In this document: one piece after another, positions 1-6,939 of the stretch
Layout: each line of letters begins with the position of its first letter
How positions within the stretch are numbered: position 1 is the stretch's first letter
From: Spirochaetota bacterium
GTDB taxonomy: Bacteria; Spirochaetota; UBA4802; UB4802
Reading direction: 5' to 3'
DNA length: 7,094 nucleotides
NCBI GenBank assembly: GCA_029548025.1
Contig: JAKPOE010000187.1
Coordinates: forward strand, 1 to 7,094
Notes under the pieces: generated by a model
Databases searched by the model: none
What the model was told of the DNA's origin: nothing
Seen by the model: only the letters and a program-made list of their open reading frames with translations
Translations under genes and position numbers: made by a program

Positions 1-1395
1 AATATTACACGGCAAAACCTGACCTACAGAGCAATGATGGAACAGGTTGATAATTTTATACCCGGCTATAATGTCTTGCAGGATAAACAAATGCAGGAAT
101 ATGGGATTGATCTCATTTTCAGGGAGGTATTGCGCGGCAGGGTAATGGACATTCCACGCTTTCCTCATGCCCTAACAATAAAAGGGGAAGAGGTAACCTT
201 TTATTTTGCCGGTAAGGCGTTCCCCTATACTCGCTCCTCCGGGGATACAGAAGGATTTGTTGCAATGCTGGAGGATGTAACTGCAAAGCATAAAAGGGAA
301 CAGGAAACGCTGGAAACAAAACGGCTTGAAAGTGTTGGAAGGCTTGCCAGGGGGATAGCTCATGAATTTAATAATATCCTTGCAGGTATCTCAGGCTTCA
401 CTGAAATTTTATTACGGAAGATTCCACAGGATGATCCCAACCGCTATTTTGCAGTAAGGATTTTTGAAGCGGCCAGCAAAGCCGCTACCCTTACCAACCA
501 GTTATTGGGTTTTGCCCGAGGGCAGCTTTTTAATCCGGCCTACCTTGATATACGTGCACCAATTATGTATGCAATAGGTGCCACACCCAATTTGCATAGC
601 AGGATAAACCTTATCAAGGAATTTGAGGAATCCGATTACAGGGTATATGGTGATATTAATCAATTACGCCAGGTGTTCATAGAGGTGTTACGGAATGCTG
701 CTGAAGCAATAGGTGATGGAGGTGAAATAACCATTAACGTTGAATATGTCAGCAGTGATGTTTTACCTGTGGAAATCAGGAAAAAGTATGTGCGCTGTGT
801 ACGTGTTACAATAACCGATTCAGGATCAGGAATAGATGAGTCAATTATTCCTAAAGTGTTTGAGCCGTATTTTACCACAAAAGACGTATTAAACCACACA
901 GGGATGGGGTTGTCGATTGCATTTGGGCATATAAAAAATCATGAAGGTTATATAGCTATTGAGCGCATGGAAAAAGGAACAAAGGTAACCATTGTTTTAC
1001 CTGCTATAAGAGAACCTGATCTTACTATAATAAAGCAGCCGCGATATCAAAAGATATTGGTGATTGATGATAATAATGAAACATGTTTATTGCTGCGTTC
1101 ATATTTTGAAGATAGAGGAGTATTTGTTACTGTATCAAATAATGGAACAGGTGCTATTGAGATGATTCAAAATACTCCACAACGGTTTGATTGTATATTT
1201 CTTGATATTATTCTGCCTGATATAAACGGGAAAGATGTTTTAAGCAAAATCAGAAGTATTAATCCAGCAGTGACAGTATTTGTTATGAGCGGGTATGACA
1301 TGAGTACGTTTATACATGAACATACCAGTGATCAAAATATTTTCTTTTTGATGAAACCGTTTAACCTTGATGATCTGGATATATTGCTCAAGTAA
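1..1395 (+). CDS. Hybrid sensor histidine kinase with C-terminal receiver domain (5' end cut off)
   Basis: The frame is open from base 1, so the gene almost certainly starts upstream; the ATG at 34 is probably internal. Residues here are counted from base 1 (464 visible). Residues about 1-95 look like the end of a PAS/PAC sensor domain (ending GFVAMLEDVTAKHKRE). A HisKA domain follows with H-box GIAHEFNNILAG, phospho-acceptor His121. The HATPase domain has N-box Asn232 (LRNAAEAI), G1 Asp273 (TDSGSGID), an EPYFTTK F-box and a GMGLSIAFG G2 box. After a short linker comes a receiver domain with acidic pair Asp356/Asp357, phospho-acceptor Asp402 (FLDIILPD), Ser430 and Lys452 (MKPF). All catalytic residues are present, so it should autophosphorylate and pass phosphate to its own receiver. 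No membrane helix is visible in the part seen. The receiver stops soon after the KPF motif, so its last helix is short. The signal and the downstream partner are unknown. It converges on a sigma-54 activator gene with no gap. Confidence 0.93.
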   Translation, partial: NITRQNLTYRAMMEQVDNFIPGYNVLQDKQMQEYGIDLIFREVLRGRVMDIPRFPHALTIKGEEVTFYFAGKAFPYTRSSGDTEGFVAMLEDVTAKHKREQETLETKRLESVGRLARGIAHEFNNILAGISGFTEILLRKIPQDDPNRYFAVRIFEAASKAATLTNQLLGFARGQLFNPAYLDIRAPIMYAIGATPNLHSRINLIKEFEESDYRVYGDINQLRQVFIEVLRNAAEAIGDGGEITINVEYVSSDVLPVEIRKKYVRCVRVTITDSGSGIDESIIPKVFEPYFTTKDVLNHTGMGLSIAFGHIKNHEGYIAIERMEKGTKVTIVLPAIREPDLTIIKQPRYQKILVIDDNNETCLLLRSYFEDRGVFVTVSNNGTGAIEMIQNTPQRFDCIFLDIILPDINGKDVLSKIRSINPAVTVFVMSGYDMSTFIHEHTSDQNIFFLMKPFNLDDLDILLK

Positions 1396-2403
1396 TTAGT
1401 GTATTCCATACTTCTTTAATTTTTCGTATAAAACGCTTCTGCTTATACCCAGTGTTTTTGCTGTTTTTGAGCGGTTATTGTGTGATAGTTTAAGCACATA
1501 CAGTATATGTTTTTTTTCAAATGCTTCAACGGCTTTTTCAAGGTTTAATGGCGATAGTTCATGGTTAATGGATTGTTTGTATTCAGGTAAAATCTGGATT
1601 ATAGTATCTTTTGACAGCACCGATGTTTCTTCAATGATCATGGCATGTTCTATAATATGCTGTAATTCCCGTACATTCCCCTTCCATTCCCGTTTCATCA
1701 AAATCTCGATAGCATCATCGCTGGCAGTTTGGATATCCTTATCAAGTTCTCCAGAATAGAAGGCAATAAAATGCTCTACTAAAAGCGGAATATCGTCTAT
1801 ACGCTGGCGTAACGGTACTATGGTGAGCTCAATACCGGATAACCGGTAATAGAGATCTTCCCTGAAATTTCCCTGTGCAATCTCTTCTTCCACATTAATG
1901 TTGGTAGCACTTATGATGCGAACATCCACCTTTACGGTTTTACTTGAACCAACCGGTTTGATCTCCCTTTCCTGTAAAAAACGAAGCAACTTGCTTTGAA
2001 TATTGGGTTTAAGGTTGCCAATTTCATCTAAGAATATAGTACCACCATGAGCTTCTTCTATCAGCCCTTTTTTATTTTTATCAGCTCCGGTAAACGCTCC
2101 CTTTATATGTCCAAATAGTTCTGATTCAATGATGGTTTCTGTCAATGTACTGCAATCAACAGGGATAAATTGTCCATTCTTTCTCTGACTTTCTTCATGG
2201 ATTGCACGTGCAATGAGCTCTTTGCCTGTGCCGCTTTCACCAAGAATCATAACGGTTGCTTTTGATTTAGCTATCTGCTTAATCTTATTTTTTAGATTGA
2301 CAATAGCTTTATCCCTGCCAACAATACGCGCAATACCATTAGCTTTTTTAAAGGTTGTATCTATCTTTGTGTCTTCAATAGTGTGTATGCCCTTGCTGTC
2401 CAT
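1396..2403 (-). CDS. Sigma-54-dependent transcriptional activator lacking a receiver domain (PspF-like architecture)
   Basis: The 335-residue product is a bacterial enhancer-binding protein that would remodel RNA polymerase-sigma-54 by ATP hydrolysis. After about 25 non-conserved residues comes the AAA+ domain. It shows Walker A GESGTGKE (55-62), sigma-54-contacting loop GAFTGA (102-107), Walker B with Asp126-Glu127 (GGTIFLDEIG), sensor I ISATN (Asn167), probable arginine fingers in FREDLYYRL (Arg181, Arg187) and sensor II GNVREL (242-247). The C-terminus (about 309-335) is a Fis-type helix-turn-helix (NNRSKTAKTLGISRSVLYEKL). There is no N-terminal receiver, GAF or PAS domain, so control must come from a partner protein, a ligand or expression level, as in PspF. 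I chose the ATG at 2403, which has a weak GAAG ribosome site 6 nt before it. An in-frame TTG at 2415 would add four residues but has no ribosome site. The target promoters are not visible here. Confidence 0.93.
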   Translation of the reverse strand: MDSKGIHTIEDTKIDTTFKKANGIARIVGRDKAIVNLKNKIKQIAKSKATVMILGESGTGKELIARAIHEESQRKNGQFIPVDCSTLTETIIESELFGHIKGAFTGADKNKKGLIEEAHGGTIFLDEIGNLKPNIQSKLLRFLQEREIKPVGSSKTVKVDVRIISATNINVEEEIAQGNFREDLYYRLSGIELTIVPLRQRIDDIPLLVEHFIAFYSGELDKDIQTASDDAIEILMKREWKGNVRELQHIIEHAMIIEETSVLSKDTIIQILPEYKQSINHELSPLNLEKAVEAFEKKHILYVLKLSHNNRSKTAKTLGISRSVLYEKLKKYGIH

Positions 2404-2470
2404 TTTTTTCTTCAATAACGCAATTAAAGCAATTTACTACTATTACAATTTATTTCATATACGTATCGCT

Positions 2471-2500
2471 ATGATAGTAGTTAGTATTTCTCATGCTCAA
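2471..2500 (-). promoter_or_regulatory. Candidate sigma-70-type promoter for the sigma-54 activator gene
   Basis: On the minus strand, TTGAGC (forward 2495-2500, 4 of 6 to TTGACA) is followed after 18 bp by TATCAT (forward 2471-2476, 5 of 6 to TATAAT). Transcription would begin near 2464, giving a leader of about 60 nt before the ATG at 2403. One arm of the ACTACTAT/ATAGTAGT inverted repeat overlaps the -10 box. This is a consensus match only. Confidence 0.45.
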
Positions 2501-2617
2501 GAAGTTACATCATGATGACGCTGTTTGAAACAATCAAAAGATTATTCCATTTCTATGCTTCACATGACACTATCAACAATTTATGATAAATATACAATCA
2601 TTTTTTTTAAATAATGT

Positions 2618-2646
2618 TTGACCGATGTACAGTATTTTGCAATTAT
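2618..2646 (+). promoter_or_regulatory. Weak candidate promoter for the nuclease/ATPase/TPR operon
   Basis: TTGACC (2618-2623, 5 of 6 to TTGACA) is followed after 17 bp by AATTAT (2641-2646, 4 of 6 to TATAAT). The leader would be about 120 nt. The region down to 2774 is so A+T-rich that other -10-like hexamers occur, for example TATAAC at 2722-2727, which lacks a good -35 box at normal spacing. The operon needs a promoter in this interval, but this exact choice is uncertain. Confidence 0.3.
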
Positions 2647-2721
2647 ATTTCATAAATGGAAGATAAAATGCTCATCATGGTAATATATATAGTTGTAAAT
2701 TCTGCCTTATGGGATGTGGAG

Positions 2722-2733
2722 TATAACGTTATA
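2722..2733. repeat. Perfect 12-bp palindrome, possible operator
   Basis: TATAACGTTATA reads the same on both strands and lies 41 bp before the start codon of the metallophosphoesterase gene. The symmetry does not extend further (G at 2721, T at 2734). Each half contains a -10-like TATAAC, so it could be a repressor site over a promoter, or a chance symmetry in A+T-rich DNA. Confidence 0.35.
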
Positions 2734-2774
2734 TAGATGTAGCATACATTCTATTTTTAAGTGATATATAAGTA

Positions 2775-3845
2775 ATGATTTCTATACTGTTAATGTCTGA
2801 CATCCATTTTGGTGTTGATACTGCTGCACCATATATAGATGATAGCATACGTCAAATGACATTTAATAAAATATGTATGCTTGCCCGTCAGCATACCATG
2901 TTTATTATTGCCGGAGATATGTTCCATGCCCATGTTATTGATACACCTATTTTTTCCTTCATTATCAATTCATTGCAAGCACTGCTTGATGAAGGGGTAA
3001 AAATTGTTTATGTTCCAGGTGATGCAGAATTGGCAAATAATGATCATCCTGACAGGGTGCTTGCCGTTCCATCTACGGTAACCTTCTATGGTAATAAGAA
3101 TGATTATCATACTCTATTGGAATTTGGGAGTGAGGTTATCCATTGTTACGGGTCTCAATTGCTTATTGCCGACCAGTTGCATGGCATCGCCAGGGAAGGT
3201 TTGGATGGCTTCCATATTGGAGTGTTTCATGTTGATCTGGGTGATGATAATTACAATAATAACGGTACTATTCCGGTAAAGTCATTAAAATCAATGCCAC
3301 TTGATTTTTATGCACTGGGACACCATCATAATTTTTCAATGTATAAATTTAAAAATAGGATAGTTGGCGCTTATCCAGGCAGTCCTGAGGCTGTAACGCC
3401 TGATGAAATAGGCGATAGATATGTGCTCTCAATCACCGTTGAAAATAATGAAATTCATCAGATAAAGCGTATAACGGTAAACTCGGTAAAGATGGAAACA
3501 GTAACAATTCAATGCGATTCTGTTCATTCACAGGATGAGCTATCAGCTATTTTACAACGCTATAATAAATCCAATATTGTGTTGCAATGTACACTGGAAG
3601 GTATGCGCTCATTTGATACTACAGTAATTTCTGCTCTGTGCAACCAGTGTGCTGAACTGGTGATAAACGATCATTCTAAACCTTCCAGTCAATTTATCTG
3701 TAATAGGTATAAACAGGAACTATCGCTTCGCGGCTATTTTTATTCTGAGTTGCATACTAAAATTGCCAGTGAATCCCCTCCCTACCTGCAGGAAATTATA
3801 GATGATATTGAAAATACGTGTTCTTTATTTAAAGGTGAGCTGTGA
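2775..3845 (+). CDS. SbcD/Mre11-like (YhaO-type) metallophosphoesterase with altered motif III
   Basis: The 356-residue product belongs to the calcineurin-like phosphoesterases, closest in layout to the nuclease subunit of Mre11-Rad50 or SbcD-SbcC complexes. Metal-site motifs in order: I, Asp9 and His11 (SDIHFG); II, Asp48 in GDMFH with conserved His51; IV, His152 (GVFHVD); V, His183 and His185 (GHHH). Motif III, normally GNH(D/E), reads GDAE (82-85), so Asn is Asp and the catalytic His is Ala84. Metal binding may survive, but exonuclease chemistry may be weak or lost. Residues about 230-356 form an extra C-terminal region, probably the capping or ATPase-binding part. There is no signal peptide or membrane helix. 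The start fits the family because motif I sits nine residues in; no strong ribosome site is seen. The gene overlaps the Rad50-like ATPase gene by 4 nt, which supports a paired complex. The substrate is unknown. Confidence 0.88.
   Translation: MISILLMSDIHFGVDTAAPYIDDSIRQMTFNKICMLARQHTMFIIAGDMFHAHVIDTPIFSFIINSLQALLDEGVKIVYVPGDAELANNDHPDRVLAVPSTVTFYGNKNDYHTLLEFGSEVIHCYGSQLLIADQLHGIAREGLDGFHIGVFHVDLGDDNYNNNGTIPVKSLKSMPLDFYALGHHHNFSMYKFKNRIVGAYPGSPEAVTPDEIGDRYVLSITVENNEIHQIKRITVNSVKMETVTIQCDSVHSQDELSAILQRYNKSNIVLQCTLEGMRSFDTTVISALCNQCAELVINDHSKPSSQFICNRYKQELSLRGYFYSELHTKIASESPPYLQEIIDDIENTCSLFKGEL
3831..3845 (+). promoter_or_regulatory. Ribosome binding site and GTGA stop/start overlap
   Basis: AAAGG (3831-3835, within AAAGGTGAG) lies 6 nt before a GTG start at 3842. 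That GTG shares GTGA with the TGA stop of the upstream gene (3843-3845). The arrangement fixes the GTG as the start of the ATPase gene and implies translational coupling, suiting two subunits made in a fixed ratio. Confidence 0.75.
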
Positions 3846-5944
3846 AGCTGCTACGAAGTGTCATATCAAAAATTGGTTTTGCTGAAAATAAACAAGTTGA
3901 CTTTAATAATAATATCCATTTTATTTATGGTAAAAATAATTCGGGTAAAACGCTTATTGCAAAAAGTTTCATAGACACGCTTTATCCGCAAGAACCATCC
4001 CTCATTGTTGCTGATGAATGGGATACGATGTTTGCAACATTTACCATCCAATCTAATCTGACAAATATTGCGATACAGCGGAAAGGGAATAAAGAAGTTA
4101 AAATTTTTACTGCTACCGACGGTGATACACGTGCTAAAGAACTATCGCTCCAGCTTCCGGTTGTGGCAAATAGTTTTAGTGGCGATAGTCATCTTGAAAG
4201 GCTCCATGACCTTTTCAATAAGGATTCGTTTTCATTATTGTCATATATTCCTTCACCACTGGATAACCAGTACTATGCGCAGAATTTTTCTGAAAGCATA
4301 AAATCCATTCTTTTATTAGACAGATCATTGTATTATTGTTCTTTTAAAAAGATATTTTTTCCTACGGCAAATCAATCCGGAAATTATTATGAACATATAG
4401 CAGATGAAATTCAGGATAAAATTAAACATTGTAAAACAAAGTTAGATCTCATTGAACTTAAAGAGCAACGTCAAAGAAAGGCACTTGCAGAAATCAAAGC
4501 GCTTACCGATGAAATTACGATGCATAATGAGGCGATAGCTATATTCCAAAAAAAATTAAAATTGCTGGATGAGTATATTGAAATCCTTAATGCGGCAAAT
4601 AATGTAGCACAGCAGTTGCAAGCTGTGGAGCAACAAATAGCATCACTTAAAGAAAAATTAGAAAAAATAAAAAAATATGAAAAGCTCATTGCAGCAAAAT
4701 ATCCGCAATTTAAAAATTTTTCCCAGGAAAAAAGAAACAATATTCATGCAATGCAAACTATATACCGGCAGATACAATCGGTATCTGAAGAAATTGAAAC
4801 CTGCATGTTTAATCATGAAACTAAAAATCATAAACGTGCTCGAAATCTTTTAATTATAAATGTAATGTTTGCATTTGGTATATTATTTTTATTTCTGAAG
4901 CCACTGTTTAATGCAATTGCATTGAACAGGTGGTTATTGTTAGCTATACTTATAGGGATTCAGGTTGTAAGTGCTGGCTATTACATTATTTATACCATGA
5001 CACACTCTATTAATAAATTGATTGCACCCTTACAACAACAGAAGGAAGAGTATCAAATAAAATTGGAAACGCTTCTCAACCAGAATAATATTCTACTTGA
5101 TAGTATTACCATTGATGAAATTTATGAATTTCTTTTACAATATTTTGAAGAGTATAACGAATACAATGAAAAACAGGTTGATTTATTAACCATACAGATG
5201 GAGATAGACGAGCAAAAATCATTAGCTGATCTTGAACAAGAAAAGAAAAAAATAGAAAGTAATTATGCTTTTATAAAAAGTCAGATGGATTCTTTTATTC
5301 AGGATATTGATTATGGGCATATTGAAACTGTTGAAGAAGCTATTGCTGCAAAAGCCGATATTCAACATCATTGTGATGAAAAAAAGATGATGATTCAAGC
5401 ATTGCAAAATAAATTAAAAGAAACACCTGAAGAAATTGCTGATTTCAACAATGAAAAATTGGAAGTTGAAAATGAAATACACACCCTGGAAAAGGAGTTA
5501 TATGCTATCAAAGAAAAAAAACGAGTTATGACAATCGTTAAGGACTCGTTTAATGATGCTGTTGAGCGTTTTTACCATGATGCACTAACAGTGTTGACGC
5601 ATACTGTTAAAACAATGTATCCAGAACTTACAGGGGACCAGTTTCCACACATTGATGAAGAATATATAAAAAAAGCGTTATATACTTCTTTCGATAGTAC
5701 AGCGCCTGCATCGGTTAAATATTTGCTCTATGTCACTGTTGTGTTTGGATTATACACCATGTTGCAGCAGCAATTACCCCGGATACAATTACCGCTCATT
5801 ATTGATGATCCTTTTGTTTTAATGGATGAAGATGCAATCTATAATTTTACAGAAGTAATGCAACAATGGGCACATTCCCGGCAGATTATCATTTTTTCCC
5901 ATAATTCTAATATAAAAAAAATGTATGACGTTACTGAATTGTAA
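3842..5944 (+). CDS. Rad50/SbcC-like (YhaN-type) coiled-coil ATPase with two membrane helices at the hinge
   Basis: This 700-residue SMC/Rad50-type ATPase has its head split between the two ends. The N-terminal lobe carries Walker A GKNNSGKT (30-37). A first helical coiled-coil arm runs from about 190 to 330 and is rich in Lys, Glu, Gln and Leu. Two hydrophobic segments follow (about 336-355 and 364-386), then a second arm (about 390-575). The C-terminal lobe has Walker B LPLIIDDPF (Asp655, Asp656), a D-loop-like MDED (661-664) and an H-switch FSHNS (His687). The hinge has no CxxC zinc hook; the paired membrane segments take its place, so the arms would hang from the inner membrane with the heads in the cytoplasm. 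The ABC signature is degenerate: near 619-627 it reads STAPASVKY rather than an LSxGT-like motif. It is shorter than SbcC, which is usually about 1000 residues. As partner of the preceding phosphoesterase it would form a membrane-tethered Mre11-Rad50-like complex, possibly acting on DNA; this is inference. Confidence 0.88.
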   Translation: MKLLRSVISKIGFAENKQVDFNNNIHFIYGKNNSGKTLIAKSFIDTLYPQEPSLIVADEWDTMFATFTIQSNLTNIAIQRKGNKEVKIFTATDGDTRAKELSLQLPVVANSFSGDSHLERLHDLFNKDSFSLLSYIPSPLDNQYYAQNFSESIKSILLLDRSLYYCSFKKIFFPTANQSGNYYEHIADEIQDKIKHCKTKLDLIELKEQRQRKALAEIKALTDEITMHNEAIAIFQKKLKLLDEYIEILNAANNVAQQLQAVEQQIASLKEKLEKIKKYEKLIAAKYPQFKNFSQEKRNNIHAMQTIYRQIQSVSEEIETCMFNHETKNHKRARNLLIINVMFAFGILFLFLKPLFNAIALNRWLLLAILIGIQVVSAGYYIIYTMTHSINKLIAPLQQQKEEYQIKLETLLNQNNILLDSITIDEIYEFLLQYFEEYNEYNEKQVDLLTIQMEIDEQKSLADLEQEKKKIESNYAFIKSQMDSFIQDIDYGHIETVEEAIAAKADIQHHCDEKKMMIQALQNKLKETPEEIADFNNEKLEVENEIHTLEKELYAIKEKKRVMTIVKDSFNDAVERFYHDALTVLTHTVKTMYPELTGDQFPHIDEEYIKKALYTSFDSTAPASVKYLLYVTVVFGLYTMLQQQLPRIQLPLIIDDPFVLMDEDAIYNFTEVMQQWAHSRQIIIFSHNSNIKKMYDVTEL

Positions 5945-5946
5945 CT

Positions 5947-6939
5947 ATGGATAAAAACGGGCAATTAACATTTTCGGATGATCCTTTACTCCAGGGAACC
6001 AATGAAATGTATATGTTCATTGAGTCAGGGGATTTTAGCCTTGCGGTAAAAAAGCTGGATGAGCTTTTAACAATAAATCCGGAATATCCCGGACTTGCTG
6101 AATCATATCGTGTTGCACGGTTCTGGGATTCAAGAAAAAAAAATCTGGATGAGTTATCAAAGGGAAAGGAAACAGCAGATTTTTTAATGAAACAGTGGGA
6201 AGAATTCGAAGCATTTGCCATGGATAAAAATGTAGTTCATACAACAGCATATCAAAAGGTCATGCGCTATGTTTTTTTTACTGCTTCCGAACACTATATC
6301 ACTGCATTCAATGATCGGGAAAATCCAACTGATAACCTGAAACTTTTAATGCAATTAGGTACCTGTCTTGTGCGTATTGCTGAATATCAGCATACCATTG
6401 AGGTGCTGGAATATGCACGCTCACAGTACCAGAGTAATGCATGCATATTGTCGCTTTTAGCCGAGGCGTACTATCATGTAAACGATATCCCGCGATCATT
6501 GCTCTATTTCAGGGAAGCATTTTTACTTAATCCACAGGAGATTGACTTGCCATTGCTATCGTCAAAACCAATCATCGAGGCAGTTGAGTTAACCAAACAA
6601 ACAAAACCTGACTGCAAGGATATCCGCGAATGGATACCAATTGTTGCATTTATACATGATATATTTTATGTTAAGCGGCAGCTCAATTCATCACAGCTTG
6701 AACAGCTAAAGAAGGATATTTTGAGATTAGAAGAAAACTATCAAACCTTGAATAAGGATAGAGTTGAGCAGTCAAATATTATCCCACGCTTGATTAACCG
6801 CTACCTGTGGATGATGGATTATTATGAATTTCAGCACTATGATCAGCAAAGTTTGCTGGATATCCGCAGTCGTTTGCTTGCCATTGATAAAGAGCTTTTT
6901 GAAGGTTATTTCCAGAAAAAGTCATTTTCAAAACCATGA
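5947..6939 (+). CDS. TPR-type helical protein, third gene of the nuclease/ATPase operon
   Basis: I do not recognise a named family for this 330-residue product. It looks all-helical, with three segments resembling tetratricopeptide repeats: about 17-50 (ESGDFSLAVKKLDELLTINPEYP), about 130-164 (GTCLVRIAEYQHTIEVLEYA) and about 167-200 (LLAEAYYHVNDIPRSLLYFREAFLLNP). The remaining 130 residues are helical and charged, without a recognised domain. There is no signal peptide, lipobox or membrane helix, so it is probably cytoplasmic. The ATG lies 2 nt after the ATPase stop and has no clear ribosome site, which suggests translation by ribosomes finishing the ATPase gene. TPR proteins usually act as protein-binding scaffolds, so it may be an adaptor for the membrane-tethered complex or merely be co-transcribed. 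The TGA stop lies inside a hairpin. Confidence 0.82.
   Translation: MDKNGQLTFSDDPLLQGTNEMYMFIESGDFSLAVKKLDELLTINPEYPGLAESYRVARFWDSRKKNLDELSKGKETADFLMKQWEEFEAFAMDKNVVHTTAYQKVMRYVFFTASEHYITAFNDRENPTDNLKLLMQLGTCLVRIAEYQHTIEVLEYARSQYQSNACILSLLAEAYYHVNDIPRSLLYFREAFLLNPQEIDLPLLSSKPIIEAVELTKQTKPDCKDIREWIPIVAFIHDIFYVKRQLNSSQLEQLKKDILRLEENYQTLNKDRVEQSNIIPRLINRYLWMMDYYEFQHYDQQSLLDIRSRLLAIDKELFEGYFQKKSFSKP

Larger units (their letters stand above)
2404..2774. other. A+T-rich divergent intergenic region
   Basis: This 371-bp gap separates the leftward activator gene from the rightward nuclease/ATPase operon, so it must hold both start regions. I see no convincing small gene, tRNA or riboswitch. Apart from the promoter candidates and palindrome listed separately, it has a 10-bp palindrome CATCATGATG (2508-2517), an 8-bp inverted repeat ACTACTAT/ATAGTAGT (2436-2443 and 2474-2481), and a run of eight T at 2601-2608 without a clear hairpin before it. 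In a region this rich in A and T, short symmetries are expected by chance. Confidence 0.7.

Noticed and set aside
34..36. ATG at 34 as the start of the histidine kinase
   Set aside because: The frame is open back to base 1, the PAS-like domain would be cut, and no ribosome site precedes it. The gene is more likely truncated by the window edge.
2413..2415. TTG at 2415 as the start of the sigma-54 activator gene
   Set aside because: It adds only four residues (three of them Lys) and has no Shine-Dalgarno sequence. The ATG at 2403 has GAAG at a usable distance.
2436..2481. 8-bp inverted repeat ACTACTAT/ATAGTAGT as a regulatory hairpin
   Set aside because: The arms are short, A+T-rich and 30 bp apart. 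This is within chance expectation for the region, so it is only mentioned under the intergenic entry.
2213..2515. Plus-strand open frame of 100 codons crossing the activator start and the intergenic region
   Set aside because: Most of it is antisense to the conserved Walker A region of the activator, its product resembles no known protein, and it has no ribosome site. It is a shadow frame.
2601..2608. Run of eight T as a possible intrinsic terminator
   Set aside because: The only symmetry before it is the short A+T-only TTTATGATAAA (2580-2590), 10 nt away, with no G-C stem. No plus-strand gene ends nearby.
2626..2641. Possible sigma-54 (-24/-12) promoter with TTGCA at 2637-2641
   Set aside because: The -24 element at the right distance reads TGTACA and lacks the essential GG, so the match is too poor.
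5931..6250. Minus-strand open frames opposite the start of the TPR gene
   Set aside because: They overlap each other and the well-supported plus-strand genes, and show no domain or start signal.
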